The position numbers were made by a program, and so were the translations under genes. A DNA stretch of 53,355 nt from NCBI RefSeq assembly GCF_900010725.2, contig NZ_LR734865.1:1-53355 (forward strand). The letters are read 5' to 3'. Positions 26,867 through 36,354 of this stretch are shown here, in pieces. The stretch comes from Planktothrix serta PCC 8927 (GTDB taxonomy: Bacteria; Cyanobacteriota; Cyanobacteriia; Cyanobacteriales; Microcoleaceae). Each line of letters starts with the position of its first letter. Within the stretch, counting starts at the first letter, position 1. The notes under the pieces were generated by a model. The model saw only the letters and a program-made list of their open reading frames with translations. It made no database searches and was not told where the DNA came from.

Positions 26867-28360
26867 ATGTTGAGTGCTTTAATTATTATCCCAATTTTGG
26901 GAGTTTTGTTAATAGGACTATTGCCTAAACAATTTTCAACCCAGCAAGTTCGTTCCATTGCCTTAGTTATTACCAGTATCATTTTAGTTTGGACAGTAAA
27001 ACTTGCCTTTGATTTTGATTTAACCAATCCAAATTTTCAGCTACAAGAATATTTGAATTGGATTCCGCAATTAGGATTATCTTACAGTTTAGGCATAGAC
27101 GGTTTATCCTTTCCCTTAATTGGATTAAGTGGTTTATTAACCTTAATTGCCATTGCCAGCAGTCATGGAAATATTCACCGCCCTCGTTTTTATTACTCCA
27201 TGATTTTGTTAGTCAATGCAGGCATAGCTGGAGCCTTTTTATCCGAGAATTTACTGCTTTTCGTTCTATTTTATGAACTCGAACTGATTCCCGTATATCT
27301 TTTAATTAGTATTTGGGGCAGTGAAAAACGCGCCTATGCGGGGATGAAGTTTCTGATTTATACTGCCCTTTCAGGGATTCTGATTTTAGCCGGATTTTTA
27401 GGCATGGCTTGGCTCAGTGAAGCCGGAAGTTTTGATTATTCTGCCATTCAAACCCAAAACTTTGGGTTAAATACTCAGTTAATTTTACTCACGGTTTTAC
27501 TGTTAGGATTTGGCATCAAAATTCCCTTAGTTCCCTTGCATACTTGGTTGCCCGATGCCTATGTTGAATCTTCTCCCCCCGTGACGATTTTATTAGGAGG
27601 AATTCTAGCGAAATTAGGAGCCTATGGTTTAATTCGGTTTGGTTTACAACTGTTTCCTGAAGCTTGGCATATTGTTAGCCCTGGACTGGCAACAATTGGC
27701 GTAATTAGTGTGTTATATGGAGCCTTAACTGCCATTGCTCAACAGGATATTAAACGCATGGTAGCTTATAGTTCTATTGGTCACATGGGCTATATTTTAG
27801 TTGCAGCAGCAGCAGCTAATGAACTGAGTTTAATTGGGGCAATTGCTCAAATGATTGCTCACGGTTTAATCCTTGCCATTCTATTTCAATTAGTCGGCGT
27901 TGTGGAAGAAAAAGTTGGAACCCGTGACTTAAATATTCTCAATGGTTTAATGAACCCCGTTCGCGGTTTACCCCTCACTAGCGCCTTATTAATTATGGCA
28001 GGAATGGCGAGTGCTGGTATTCCCGGTTTAGTCGGATTTGTTGCAGAGTTTCCTGTCTTCCAAGGTACATTTTCAGTCTTCCCCATTCAAAGTTTATTGT
28101 GTATTATTGCATCCGGTTTAACAGCCGTTTATTTTGTAATTCTCCTCAACCGTACCTGTTTTGGTAAACTCGATAATAGCTTGGCTTATTATCCAAAAGT
28201 CACTTTGTCAGAACAAGCTCCCGCCTTAATTTTAGCCGCATTAATTTTCATTCTCGGTATACAACCGACTTGGTTATTTCAATGGATGGAGCCCACTGCA
28301 AAATCGATGGTTATTGCCTTAAATAACCCTGTTCCTACCCAAATTGCAATTAAACAATAA
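26867..28360 (+). CDS. ndhD3: NDH-1 subunit NdhD3 (CO2-uptake type)
   Basis: Polytopic membrane protein of 497 residues, with the NuoM/NdhD pattern: LLFVLFYELELIPVYLLISIWG with the conserved Glu, IPLVPLHTWLPDAYVESSPP with the conserved His/Asp, and DIKRMVAYSSIGHMG. With NdhF3 it forms the distal membrane arm of the CO2-uptake NDH-1 complex. It is separated from ndhF3 by the carbonic anhydrase pair and a long stem-loop, so it may have its own promoter in the 201-base gap. CupA follows 123 bases downstream. Confidence 0.87.
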   Translation: MLSALIIIPILGVLLIGLLPKQFSTQQVRSIALVITSIILVWTVKLAFDFDLTNPNFQLQEYLNWIPQLGLSYSLGIDGLSFPLIGLSGLLTLIAIASSHGNIHRPRFYYSMILLVNAGIAGAFLSENLLLFVLFYELELIPVYLLISIWGSEKRAYAGMKFLIYTALSGILILAGFLGMAWLSEAGSFDYSAIQTQNFGLNTQLILLTVLLLGFGIKIPLVPLHTWLPDAYVESSPPVTILLGGILAKLGAYGLIRFGLQLFPEAWHIVSPGLATIGVISVLYGALTAIAQQDIKRMVAYSSIGHMGYILVAAAAANELSLIGAIAQMIAHGLILAILFQLVGVVEEKVGTRDLNILNGLMNPVRGLPLTSALLIMAGMASAGIPGLVGFVAEFPVFQGTFSVFPIQSLLCIIASGLTAVYFVILLNRTCFGKLDNSLAYYPKVTLSEQAPALILAALIFILGIQPTWLFQWMEPTAKSMVIALNNPVPTQIAIKQ

Positions 28361-28376
28361 ACCCCTAAAATATCCA

Positions 28377-28443
28377 AGAAACCGGGTTTCTAGCTTAAAT
28401 TTTCAGATGAAATTCAGGATTTGTCTTGAGAAACCCGGTTTCT
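28377..28443. repeat. Paired AGAAACC palindromes between ndhD3 and cupA
   Basis: Two 15-bp near-perfect palindromes, AGAAACCGGGTTTCT (28377-28391) and AGAAACCCGGTTTCT (28429-28443), are reverse complements of each other. Each can form its own small hairpin, or both can pair into one long stem. They resemble dispersed palindromic repeats and may attenuate read-through into cupA. Confidence 0.75.
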
Positions 28444-28483
28444 AGTTCCCCACTTTAACAACAATTAAAACCAGGAAAAAATC

Positions 28484-29776
28484 ATGACAACTGCAACTTT
28501 ATCTCAAACAAAATTACCCCCCTCAACCCATGAATTTTCCGAGATTATTCACCGCTTAGAAGCGGGGGGTGCAATGTTACCCGATACCCCAGAAAACCTA
28601 ATGCAAATTATCGGGATTTATAAAGCTTATGCTGTACCGATGGATTTCTATTGGCGGGATTTACTGTACATTGCTGAACAGGTATTTTTAAATCCTTTAC
28701 CCTTTTTAAAATACTTCATTCCTCAAGAATATTTAGACCTGCATAATCATTATGCGGGAGATGATGCTGATTTAAGAATATGGCGAGGAGAAGCAACTGC
28801 ACACCCGGAATTATTAGCCTTTATAGAAAAGGGTGAAACGAAAAAAATGCCTAAATTATTGCATCATTTATGGCATGATCGGGTTAATATGGAATTTGCA
28901 GAAGCTTGTATGCAGGCGATGTTTTGGCATCGAGATATGGGAGGATTATTTGATCCTTATTTAGATACGGATGAATATAAAGCTAATGCAGATCGAGCGA
29001 TTAAAGCTTATTTTAAGAAAAATCCGATGATGATGGGATTATATAAACTATTCCCAGATTTATTCATAGAACAGGTAAGAATGATGTCCTATTATAGCAA
29101 TTTAGGACTGTTTTGGGAAGTCATGGCTCCAGTGTTTTTTGAAATGAGTGATCTCTATGATGAAGGCAAAATTGCTAGTGTTCCTGAAGCGATGAATTTT
29201 CTGGTTAATGGGATTTTTGCGATCGCAGGTCGTCCGATTTATCATCACGTTTATATTGATGGGGAATGTTATGAAATTATCCCCAAATCTAAAGGGTTTA
29301 TGTGGTTATATGAGGCGGCATTACCTTACGTTGAAGCGGTGTTTTATCGCACTTCTCCCTTCCGAGGAACAAAATCCTATAATGCTCAAGCAAAGCAAGT
29401 TCCTGATGATCAAAAAGAATTCCATTATGGCATTCTTTATGCTGATATTTTCCCCGTTGGGACTGCGGGAATTCCCCCAACATTATTAATGCAAGATATG
29501 TTACATTTCTTACCTCCCTATTTAGTGGAATATTACCAACAATATTGTCGAGGTGAGGATGATATGTTGATTCAGTTAGCGAATAGTTTCCAACGCTCAA
29601 TGTATTGTGTAACTTCTGCGGTCATTCAAGCGTTACGCACGGCTTTACTGTATCCTTTAGATGATCAAAATCCTAAACATTTGATCGCAAATCGTCAATT
29701 TTTTGAAGCTCAATTAGATCGGTTTAAACGTCCTGAAGCACGATTAAGAGATATTCAACGCTCTGATTATCGTTAA
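28484..29776 (+). CDS. cupA: CO2 hydration protein CupA (ChpY)
   Basis: Soluble CO2-hydration subunit of 430 residues with the Cup/Chp family pattern throughout, e.g. MPKLLHHLWHDRVNMEFAEACMQAMFWHRDMGG and DIFPVGTAGIPPTLLMQDMLHFLPPYL. It docks on the NdhD3/NdhF3 arm and hydrates CO2 to bicarbonate, probably with a zinc site; several His, Asp and Glu residues are conserved-looking but ligands were not assigned. The length and the fasciclin neighbour favour CupA over the shorter constitutive CupB, but the distinction needs a phylogeny. It is followed by a strong hairpin. Confidence 0.85.
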   Translation: MTTATLSQTKLPPSTHEFSEIIHRLEAGGAMLPDTPENLMQIIGIYKAYAVPMDFYWRDLLYIAEQVFLNPLPFLKYFIPQEYLDLHNHYAGDDADLRIWRGEATAHPELLAFIEKGETKKMPKLLHHLWHDRVNMEFAEACMQAMFWHRDMGGLFDPYLDTDEYKANADRAIKAYFKKNPMMMGLYKLFPDLFIEQVRMMSYYSNLGLFWEVMAPVFFEMSDLYDEGKIASVPEAMNFLVNGIFAIAGRPIYHHVYIDGECYEIIPKSKGFMWLYEAALPYVEAVFYRTSPFRGTKSYNAQAKQVPDDQKEFHYGILYADIFPVGTAGIPPTLLMQDMLHFLPPYLVEYYQQYCRGEDDMLIQLANSFQRSMYCVTSAVIQALRTALLYPLDDQNPKHLIANRQFFEAQLDRFKRPEARLRDIQRSDYR

Positions 29777-29785
29777 TTAGAATGT

Positions 29786-29837
29786 AGGGTGTAGGATGAG
29801 TTGTTTAATGTTTATTACATTAACTTTTCTACACCCT
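29786..29837 (+). terminator. Terminator hairpin after cupA
   Basis: Outer arms AGGGTGTAG (29786-29794) and CTACACCCT (29829-29837) pair over 9 bp; inner TTAATG and CATTAA strengthen the stem. It lies 10 bases after the cupA stop. Confidence 0.6.
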
Positions 29838-29920
29838 CGCTTTATAATAAGGTATGGGGGATTGTTGAAGGAACCACAAAGGCACTAAGACACTAAGAAT
29901 AAGTTGATATCTTTTAGGAT

Positions 29921-29939
29921 GGGTGGGAAAACCCCACCC
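29921..29939. terminator. GC-rich hairpin between convergent cupA and fasciclin genes
   Basis: Arms GGGTGGG (29921-29927) and CCCACCC (29933-29939) with loop AAAAC. It lies 36 bases from the stop of the minus-strand fasciclin gene and probably works as its terminator; the sequence also resembles dispersed GC-rich repeats. Confidence 0.5.
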
Positions 29940-29974
29940 CTACGGGTTATTAATTTCCTAATTAGGACACAAAA

Positions 29975-30376
29975 TTAACCCATTAAAATTACGGTATCAA
30001 TAACATGAATTATGCCATTATCCGCTTCAATATCCGGGGCGAGAACCGTTGCATTTTTGACTTCAAAACCATCGGAACAGTTAATGGGAATGGGTGAACC
30101 TTCTAAAGAGGTTACAGAATCCATTTTTTCTAAATCGGCTTTTGTCAGTTTACCCGAAACGACGTGAAATTTTAAAATTCGGGCTAACTGCGGTGGATTT
30201 TGAACTAACGTTTGTACAGTTCCAGGGGGAAGTTTAGCAAACGCATCATCATGGGGCGCAAAAACGGTAAATGGGCCAGGACTTTTCAAGGCTTCCACTA
30301 AACCTGCGGCTTGAACAGCAGCCACTAAGGTTGTAAATGAACCTGCGCCTACAGCAATATCAACAATATCTGCCAT
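29975..30376 (-). CDS. Fasciclin (FAS1) domain protein, CupS candidate
   Basis: A single FAS1 domain of 133 residues without signal peptide: [42 protein letters not shown] (H1 box) and the C-terminal [14 protein letters not shown] (H2 box). CupS, a small FAS1 protein, is the fourth subunit of the NDH-1MS CO2-uptake complex and is normally encoded after cupA. Here the gene is next to cupA but on the opposite strand, so either the cupS gene has been inverted or this is another FAS1 protein. Position makes CupS the leading guess. Confidence 0.7.
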   Translation of the reverse strand: MADIVDIAVGAGSFTTLVAAVQAAGLVEALKSPGPFTVFAPHDDAFAKLPPGTVQTLVQNPPQLARILKFHVVSGKLTKADLEKMDSVTSLEGSPIPINCSDGFEVKNATVLAPDIEADNGIIHVIDTVILMG

Positions 30377-30440
30377 TGAACAAATTCAACCTAATTAAAA
30401 AAGAGTTATTCTAAAAATAGTAAACGAATTTTGAACCGGA

Positions 30441-32078
30441 TTAGAACCCATTGCTAGGATTAGAAAAAGTTGGTAATTGGTAAGTGTGGCTGAAGTTAGA
30501 CATTGACTTGAGATTACTCATCGCTAAACTCCTAACATCACTTCCTAATTGGGTCGAGGTTAATTTCCATAATTCATTCCCATGTATACCATCATTAGCG
30601 AGTAGATAAAGTGTACCATTGACATCAACCGGAAGGGAAGGACTAGAACTTCCTTTTCCGGGATTAATATCTGCTACCATCATTGTACCTGTTTCTGTAC
30701 CATCACTCATCCATAATTCTGTGCCATAAGTTGGATCAGTTGATTGAAAATAAAGGGTATTATTGATTACTCCTAATTCGTCCTCATTCATGAAACTGGA
30801 GTTAGGAAAATCTTTAATGAGTGTTGTCCCGATATCTGTACCGTCAGTCTTCCATAATTGAGTCGTTGAGATATAGGTACTCGAATCATATTTGGAAAGT
30901 TGAAAATATAAGTTATTGTCAAGAGCTTCCCATTGCGAGATCGAATATTCTCCTAAATCTTTGAGTACACTAACATTGCCATTAGCTCCATCTATTTCCC
31001 ACAACTGCTTGTTGTATGTATTGGTCAGAGAGTCATAGCTATTAGTTGTAAAATACAGAGTATTGTTAACTGTTGTTAAGTAATCAAAGTAATAATTACC
31101 AAAGCCTTGAACTAATACTGTCCCGGCATCTGTGCCATCACTTTTCCATAATTCATGGGTTGTTGTATAGGGTTCTTCCGAGTCTGTAACCAACACAGAG
31201 AAGTAAAAATTATTGTTAAGTTTTTCCCAAAATTCATTGAGATTTTTGAGGCTTCCAAAATCTTTTACCAAAGTTGTTCCTGTATCAGTACCATCACTTT
31301 TCCAGAGTTGAGAAAATGATGAATCCGCGAAGTATTGACTCCGAACTTCAAAGTATAAGGTATTATTGACAATGGCTGTGTTGTCTTGATAAGCATAATC
31401 AAATATAAAATTATCAAATTCTTTAATTAACTCAACTCCTGTATTTGTACTATCGGTTTTCCACAACTGAGCCGTAGAGGTAGAGGCTCCATAATTGTAT
31501 TTATTAACATCTAAATACAAACTGTTGTTAATTTCTCTGACATTAGATATAACATTGTCGAAATCTTTAACTAAGACTGTTCCAGTTTCTGTACCATCGG
31601 TTTTCCATAACTCAGTCGCGTCATAAGATGAGCCTACTGTAAAATAAAGGTTATTTTCAATGGGGATAAAACTATTAATATCTAAGGAACTTCCCAAGTC
31701 TTTAACTAACTGAACTCCTGTGTCTGTGCCATCAGTTTTCCACAACTGCAAGCTGGAGGTCATTGTGTTAGGATCTTGATTCAAAACTTCAAAATAGAGG
31801 GTATTATTGTTGACATCCAGGGAAGAAGTATTGTAGTATGATGAACCTTGATCTTTAACTAAATTAGTACCCGCTTCTGTGCCATCACTTTTCCACAACT
31901 GTTCCTTGGCTGAATAGGCATAATAACGATAAGATTCAGTTTGATCGGCTTGAAAATATAGGGTATTGTTGAAATTTGTTAAATTATCCGCAGAAAGGTC
32001 AAACGATGCCGGAAAAATATCTTTAACGAGTTCGGCTTTCCATGGGGAAATGATGGTTAAATCTTGAACCGTTGACAT
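30441..32078 (-). CDS. ELWxxDGT repeat protein
   Basis: Protein of 545 residues built from about ten repeats of ~45-55 residues. Each contains a variant of QLWKTDGTDTGTxLVKDF followed by NNTLYFxV. This is the ELWxxDGT (hyalin-like) repeat, predicted to form a beta-propeller and common in large extracellular proteins of cyanobacteria and other bacteria. No signal peptide is evident; the C-terminal ~40 residues leave the repeat pattern and could carry a secretion signal. A good ribosome-binding site (AAGGAGC) precedes ATG 32078. Function unknown. Confidence 0.8.
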   Translation of the reverse strand: MSTVQDLTIISPWKAELVKDIFPASFDLSADNLTNFNNTLYFQADQTESYRYYAYSAKEQLWKSDGTEAGTNLVKDQGSSYYNTSSLDVNNNTLYFEVLNQDPNTMTSSLQLWKTDGTDTGVQLVKDLGSSLDINSFIPIENNLYFTVGSSYDATELWKTDGTETGTVLVKDFDNVISNVREINNSLYLDVNKYNYGASTSTAQLWKTDSTNTGVELIKEFDNFIFDYAYQDNTAIVNNTLYFEVRSQYFADSSFSQLWKSDGTDTGTTLVKDFGSLKNLNEFWEKLNNNFYFSVLVTDSEEPYTTTHELWKSDGTDAGTVLVQGFGNYYFDYLTTVNNTLYFTTNSYDSLTNTYNKQLWEIDGANGNVSVLKDLGEYSISQWEALDNNLYFQLSKYDSSTYISTTQLWKTDGTDIGTTLIKDFPNSSFMNEDELGVINNTLYFQSTDPTYGTELWMSDGTETGTMMVADINPGKGSSSPSLPVDVNGTLYLLANDGIHGNELWKLTSTQLGSDVRSLAMSNLKSMSNFSHTYQLPTFSNPSNGF

Positions 32079-32365
32079 ACAATTATGCTCCTTTTTAGAG
32101 TTCTAAGTTATTTTGTGAAACGGTTAGGTAAAAATATGACTTTCTAAGAGACTTTCCAAGCAGATGAACCTTTCCGTGTTGCCATTAAGTATATCTACTC
32201 TAACAGTTTAATTCTATAAAAAGGGGACTTTTCTTTTCTTAATCATTTCTTCAACAAATTATTTAGATATATATTTATTTATAAACTATTGTTAATATAC
32301 GAATTGAATTCGTTTTTTAATCTTTTCAGCCTGATTTTATGATTAAATATTAATCATTGTAATTT

Positions 32366-32653
32366 TTAATTGCTTCGGAAGTTTTGACAACAAGCATAGG
32401 TATCAAATAACCCACCCACTAAACTAAAGGTTAGGGCAATGACTAAACAGCCTTGCAACGGATGTCCATCGCCAAAGGTGGAGAGAAATTTGAGCATTTG
32501 GTTACAGCCAAACTCCCCTAAGTTTTGGATTAAAGGCAGGTGACTCATGAGGGCAAACATAATTAATCCCATAGCGATCAATAATAAGGGAGCGATGAAA
32601 CTAAATGTAATCGCCAGAAACAAAGAAAGAATGAAATGAGGTAAAATACTCAT
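32366..32653 (-). CDS. Small membrane protein, unknown
   Basis: Protein of 95 residues with a long hydrophobic N-terminal region (about 5-38) and a second hydrophobic segment (about 68-88, CLVIALTFSLVGGLFDTYA). Two membrane helices are likely. A ribosome-binding-like AGGGAT precedes the ATG. No family was recognised. The gene stands alone between AT-rich spacers and is divergent from the lipid permease gene. Confidence 0.55.
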   Translation of the reverse strand: MSILPHFILSLFLAITFSFIAPLLLIAMGLIMFALMSHLPLIQNLGEFGCNQMLKFLSTFGDGHPLQGCLVIALTFSLVGGLFDTYACCQNFRSN

Positions 32654-32899
32654 AAATCTATCCCTAGAAGGATTTCCTATCTTTTATTTGGATGCTAGTT
32701 CCGTTTACCGAAGTTGGATGGGGTATCACGCGAAATCTAACTTGCTAATTTCTAAGATAAGAGCGATCGCTCGTTTTAATCTAATCTGTGAGAAATCTTA
32801 AATATAAAGTCAAAAAAATTAAACTTTCTGCTTTATAAATCTTGTTGAAGATTTGTATATTTCTAGTAATGGGTTGTACTTTATACAGTTGTTATTCCC

Positions 32900-33691
32900 T
32901 TGAGCAATTCTAAGACTCGTTCCAGCTTTGGACTTTGGCTACAGCGATTTATAGCCGCCCTGTTATTGGCCGGACAAGTGGTGGTGCATTTACTTCAGGG
33001 TAAAATTCACCGTCGTAACACTTTGGAACAAATGGTCACTGTTGGCCCTGAATCCTTAATGATTGCCCTTCTGACCGCTAGTTTTGTGGGGATGGTGTTT
33101 ACCATTCAAGTGGCGCGAGAATTCGTCGCCTTGGGCGCTGTCAATATTGTTGGGGGAGTTCTGGCCCTGTCTTTGGCCCGTGAACTCAGTCCGGTGTTAA
33201 CGGCCGTGATTGTTGCGGGTCGGGTTTGTTCAGCTTTTGCGGCAGAAATTGGCACGATGCGGGTCACGGAACAAATTGACGCCCTCTATATGTTGAAAAC
33301 AGACCCGGTAGATTATTTAGTCATTCCCCGTGTGATTGCTTGTTGTTCGATGTTACCGATTTTAACGATTATTTGTTTAATTACAGGATTAGGAGGAGGA
33401 TTATTAATTGCTACCAGTATGTACAATATTTCTCCAACGGCTTTTTTAGATTCGGTACGAAATTTTATCCAAGTTTGGGATGTCTGTAGTGGCTTAGTTA
33501 AAGGGTTAGTATTTGGGGCGACTATTGCGATTATTGGTACCAGTTGGGGATTAACCACAACAGGGGGTGCAAAAGGCGTAGGTCAATCAACAACAACGGC
33601 CGTTGTTACCGCTTTATTATCGATTTTTATCCTCGATTTTTTCCTATCTTGGATTATGTTTCAAGGTATGGGAAGTGCTGTTATTGGTTAA
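32900..33691 (+). CDS. MlaE-type ABC transporter permease (lipid transport)
   Basis: Permease of 263 residues of the MlaE/YrbE family: TVGPESLMIALLTASFVGMVFTIQVAREF, LARELSPVLTAVIVAGRVCSAFAAEIGTMRVTEQIDAL and LTTTGGAKGVGQSTTTAVV are family hallmarks. About five membrane segments. It should act with an MlaF-type ATPase and an MlaD/MCE substrate-binding protein in lipid transport between inner and outer membranes; those genes are not here. Translation appears to start at TTG 32900; the next in-frame ATG would remove conserved sequence. Confidence 0.87.
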   Translation: MSNSKTRSSFGLWLQRFIAALLLAGQVVVHLLQGKIHRRNTLEQMVTVGPESLMIALLTASFVGMVFTIQVAREFVALGAVNIVGGVLALSLARELSPVLTAVIVAGRVCSAFAAEIGTMRVTEQIDALYMLKTDPVDYLVIPRVIACCSMLPILTIICLITGLGGGLLIATSMYNISPTAFLDSVRNFIQVWDVCSGLVKGLVFGATIAIIGTSWGLTTTGGAKGVGQSTTTAVVTALLSIFILDFFLSWIMFQGMGSAVIG

Positions 33692-33863
33692 TTCAGTTAT
33701 CCTTGTAGGGGCGGGGTTCTCCCGCCCAGAATCAGAGTTATCTAGGAGTAATCGGGAATCAGCAATGTAAAAGAATATTGATTGCTATACAAACCCCAAT
33801 TTCCTTTTTCCTGCTATAAGTTTGGTAATATTAATTTAAAGTTTTCCAAATTAGGCATAACCC

Positions 33864-34259
33864 ATGACCACAACACCCACCACCCAAACGTCTAATATTA
33901 TTGAGTTACCACCCAATTATATTATTCCGATCGTGTTGCTGATTACTGCTTTTCCCCTATTTTTAATTCAAAGATGGGTGAGTTTAGCGATCGCAATTTT
34001 TGCCCTCTTTCTTTTTATCCAAACCGCCCTCATTCGTCTACAATTTACCCCAACGGATTTAGATGTCTATCGTTCGGGTAAACTGCTGCGTCGGTTTCCC
34101 TATCAAGATTGGATAAACTGGGAAATTTTTTGGACTCCTGTACCGATTTTATTCTATTTTCGAGAAGTCAAAAGTATTCACTTTGTCCCGATTATTTTTG
34201 ATGCTCAACTGTTACAAACTTGTTTAAAACAATATTGTGGTCATTTGAAACAGAATTAA
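33864..34259 (+). CDS. DUF3119 family protein (probable)
   Basis: Protein of 131 residues with two close membrane segments (about 18-34 and 38-55), followed by a soluble beta-rich domain (LQFTPTDLDVYRSGKLLRRFPYQDWINWEIFW). This resembles the small DUF3119 proteins of cyanobacteria and plastids, often encoded near the MlaE-type permease, as here. The function is not established. Confidence in the coding region is high; the family name is from memory of the pattern. Confidence 0.65.
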   Translation: MTTTPTTQTSNIIELPPNYIIPIVLLITAFPLFLIQRWVSLAIAIFALFLFIQTALIRLQFTPTDLDVYRSGKLLRRFPYQDWINWEIFWTPVPILFYFREVKSIHFVPIIFDAQLLQTCLKQYCGHLKQN

Positions 34260-34336
34260 CAATTAAACCCCGAAAGGAAAGAAAATTGAAGATTTCCTGA
34301 TTTTAGGATGTTTTCAACTTCCTTTCCTTGACTATT

Positions 34337-34612
34337 TTATTTGGAGATAGGTTTTGTTAAATGATGACAATCCGCATCCTTAACAATCCGAGAATCAATC
34401 CTTGCAGGTTGAACTTCAACACCGGGAGGGAGAGGGCGATTTTCAAGATGGAAAACCACTTTTTTACACACGAGTTGGCTACTCCCGACAGAAGCATAAT
34501 CCCAAATATACACTTCTGAATTCGGGGATGTGGCATTAGCAGGAGGAAGAACCCAGGAACTCAGCAACACGATTTCTAAAGCCACTAAAGCTGCAAGCAC
34601 AAACTTTAGCAT
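34337..34612 (-). CDS. Small exported protein, unknown
   Basis: Protein of 91 residues with a signal peptide (hydrophobic 4-22, probable cleavage after ANA at about 27). The mature part has two cysteines (LVCKKV and ADCHH), which could form a disulfide in the periplasm, and no recognised domain. It lies downstream of the FTR1 permease on the same strand with a gap of about 90 bases, so it may be the last gene of the iron operon, but this is only positional. Confidence 0.6.
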   Translation of the reverse strand: MLKFVLAALVALEIVLLSSWVLPPANATSPNSEVYIWDYASVGSSQLVCKKVVFHLENRPLPPGVEVQPARIDSRIVKDADCHHLTKPISK

Positions 34613-34705
34613 AACTTACTCTTTGTTCTTAAATTGAGGACTACTATTATTATACCCTTGAGTTCAAAAAAGTGATCACATTGCCTAATCTCCAATAGGA
34701 TTCTA

Positions 34706-35644
34706 TCAAGAAACGGTTTTTTCTATTTTTTGGGGTGCGATCGCTTTTCCATTCACCTCTTGTAAATAAAGCCCTCCAACGGTTATTAAAAATAGAAAGT
34801 AACTGACCACCTGCACAAAATATAATTGATCTCGATAGCCAAATAATGCTTTTAAAACGATCCCCGGAAATTGTTTATCGGGTAAAAATCCCTGAGCATT
34901 TAAGACCAAATTTCCTAATAAACAAGACGCAGGTTGAGTTAAACATAATCCCGCATATTCAGGATTAATTTGGGCTAATATTCCGACTCCTGCATCTAAA
35001 TGTTTAAGAACTGAAACCACTAATCCCGCCACGATTAATAATAGAAAAACGCCCATGACTTGAAAAAACAACCGAATATTAATTTTTACACCCCATTTAA
35101 AGAGTAATATTCCCAATCCTGCGGCTACAAACAAGCCTAAAATTGCCCCAATAGCAGGCATAATTCCCTGTTCAAATGTAGCTAATATAAAAATAACAGT
35201 TTCCAGACCTTCGCGTAAAACCGCAATAAAAATCAATCCAAAAATTCCCCAACCTGCGGCGGTTTTATTTTGAGCAATGGCAGCTTTAACGGCTCCTTCG
35301 ACTTCCGATTTTAAGGATTTAGCTTGTTGGGTCATCCAAATTAACATCCAACTTAACATGGCGATCGCAAATATTCCAATTCCCGCTTCTAAAAATTCCC
35401 CAAAAATTGGAGCATAAGGATGTTCAGAAGTAGCAATTCCTTGAATTAACCAGCCAAATAATATTCCGAAAAAGGTACTGGCAATGATCCCCCCTATCAC
35501 CCCATAAAATACCCAAGAATTGAGATAACTTTGTTCAGCTTTTTTTAAACAAGCTAGAACAATTCCTACAACTAAAGTAGCTTCAAAGCCTTCTCTTAAA
35601 GTAATGAAAAATGTAGGTAATGCTTCCGTCAAATTCATGATCAT
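34706..35644 (-). CDS. FTR1 family iron permease
   Basis: Membrane permease of 312 residues from ATG 35644 (ATG 35638 is also possible; TTG 35653 less so). Seven or so membrane helices, with the two iron-translocation motifs of the family: LREGFEATLV in helix 1 and VLREGLETVIF in helix 4. Such permeases import ferric or ferrous iron, often with a periplasmic oxidase or EfeO/EfeB partner. No partner gene is present here. The ferritin gene lies directly upstream on the same strand (about 77 bases), linking uptake and storage. Confidence 0.9.
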   Translation of the reverse strand: MIMNLTEALPTFFITLREGFEATLVVGIVLACLKKAEQSYLNSWVFYGVIGGIIASTFFGILFGWLIQGIATSEHPYAPIFGEFLEAGIGIFAIAMLSWMLIWMTQQAKSLKSEVEGAVKAAIAQNKTAAGWGIFGLIFIAVLREGLETVIFILATFEQGIMPAIGAILGLFVAAGLGILLFKWGVKINIRLFFQVMGVFLLLIVAGLVVSVLKHLDAGVGILAQINPEYAGLCLTQPASCLLGNLVLNAQGFLPDKQFPGIVLKALFGYRDQLYFVQVVSYFLFLITVGGLYLQEVNGKAIAPQKIEKTVS

Positions 35645-35721
35645 TTGCTTCAAAATAAGTTAATAATTCTCCAGATTTATAGGATTGAATTTTCCCGCCT
35701 ATAAATCTGGAGGTTCTCTAC

Positions 35722-36156
35722 TTAACTGAAATCTCGCAACATTTTTTTGATTTCAATATTATGCAACTCTTCCTGACCAATCATGGTACGAGTATATTCT
35801 TCCAAATAAATACTCGCATTTTCTACAACTCCCAGCAAATCTTTATACAATTCTAAAGCTTTGCGCTCATGAGCCAAACTTTCCTGTAAAATATCCTTAA
35901 CGGAATGTTGATAACTTTCCTCAATCGGGGCAATTTTTTGACTCGGATGTCCTTCTAAACCGGTAAGAATTTCTCCCGCTTGTTGGGCATGAAGTAAAGA
36001 TTCTGTGGCTTGAGCTTTGAAAAATTGTACAATGGGCAAACGATTCGACCCTGTTACCATTAACGAATAATGGGTATAACGCACAACTCCAGCTAATTCA
36101 AACTCCATAATCGTGTTGAGCAATTCTATGGCTTTCCCTTGATCGAGCTCTCTCAT
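35722..36156 (-). CDS. Bacterioferritin-like iron-storage protein
   Basis: Four-helix ferritin-like protein of 144 residues. Candidate ferroxidase ligands are E18 (IMEFELAGVVRYTHY), E52/H56 (ATESLLHAQQAGE), E97 (SLAHERKALELY) and E129/H132 (IGQEELHNIE). The first E-H spacing is one residue longer than the ExxH usual in bacterioferritin, so iron chemistry may differ or the alignment shift. Length is slightly short for Bfr (~155-160). It is the first gene of a likely operon with the FTR1 permease, and a 9-bp inverted repeat lies about 45 bases upstream. Confidence 0.78.
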   Translation of the reverse strand: MRELDQGKAIELLNTIMEFELAGVVRYTHYSLMVTGSNRLPIVQFFKAQATESLLHAQQAGEILTGLEGHPSQKIAPIEESYQHSVKDILQESLAHERKALELYKDLLGVVENASIYLEEYTRTMIGQEELHNIEIKKMLRDFS

Positions 36157-36200
36157 GGTTTGTCTTTAACCTGAAAATACTTTACTTATTATGACAAGAG

Positions 36201-36220
36201 TTTCTTCCCTTGGGAAGAAA
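36201..36220. promoter_or_regulatory. Inverted repeat between ferritin and metal-transport genes
   Basis: Arms TTTCTTCCC and GGGAAGAAA with two central bases, a perfect 9-bp dyad in the divergent promoter region. It is a candidate operator for a dimeric regulator; it does not match a Fur box by eye. Confidence 0.4.
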
Positions 36221-36354
36221 AAATTAAAATTGTTCTCTATCTTGGGAATTAATTCTTAAGACTTAATTCAGATTTTAATGCCCTAGGGGGGTATTGCCAA
36301 TGGCAGAAAAAACCTGTTTCCTATAGAATAAAGGATTATATTGAGCCAATTTAG

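Noticed and set aside
36157-36354. Cobalamin riboswitch upstream of the Ni/Co transporter
   Set aside because: No B12-box-like conserved element was seen in the 198 bases upstream.
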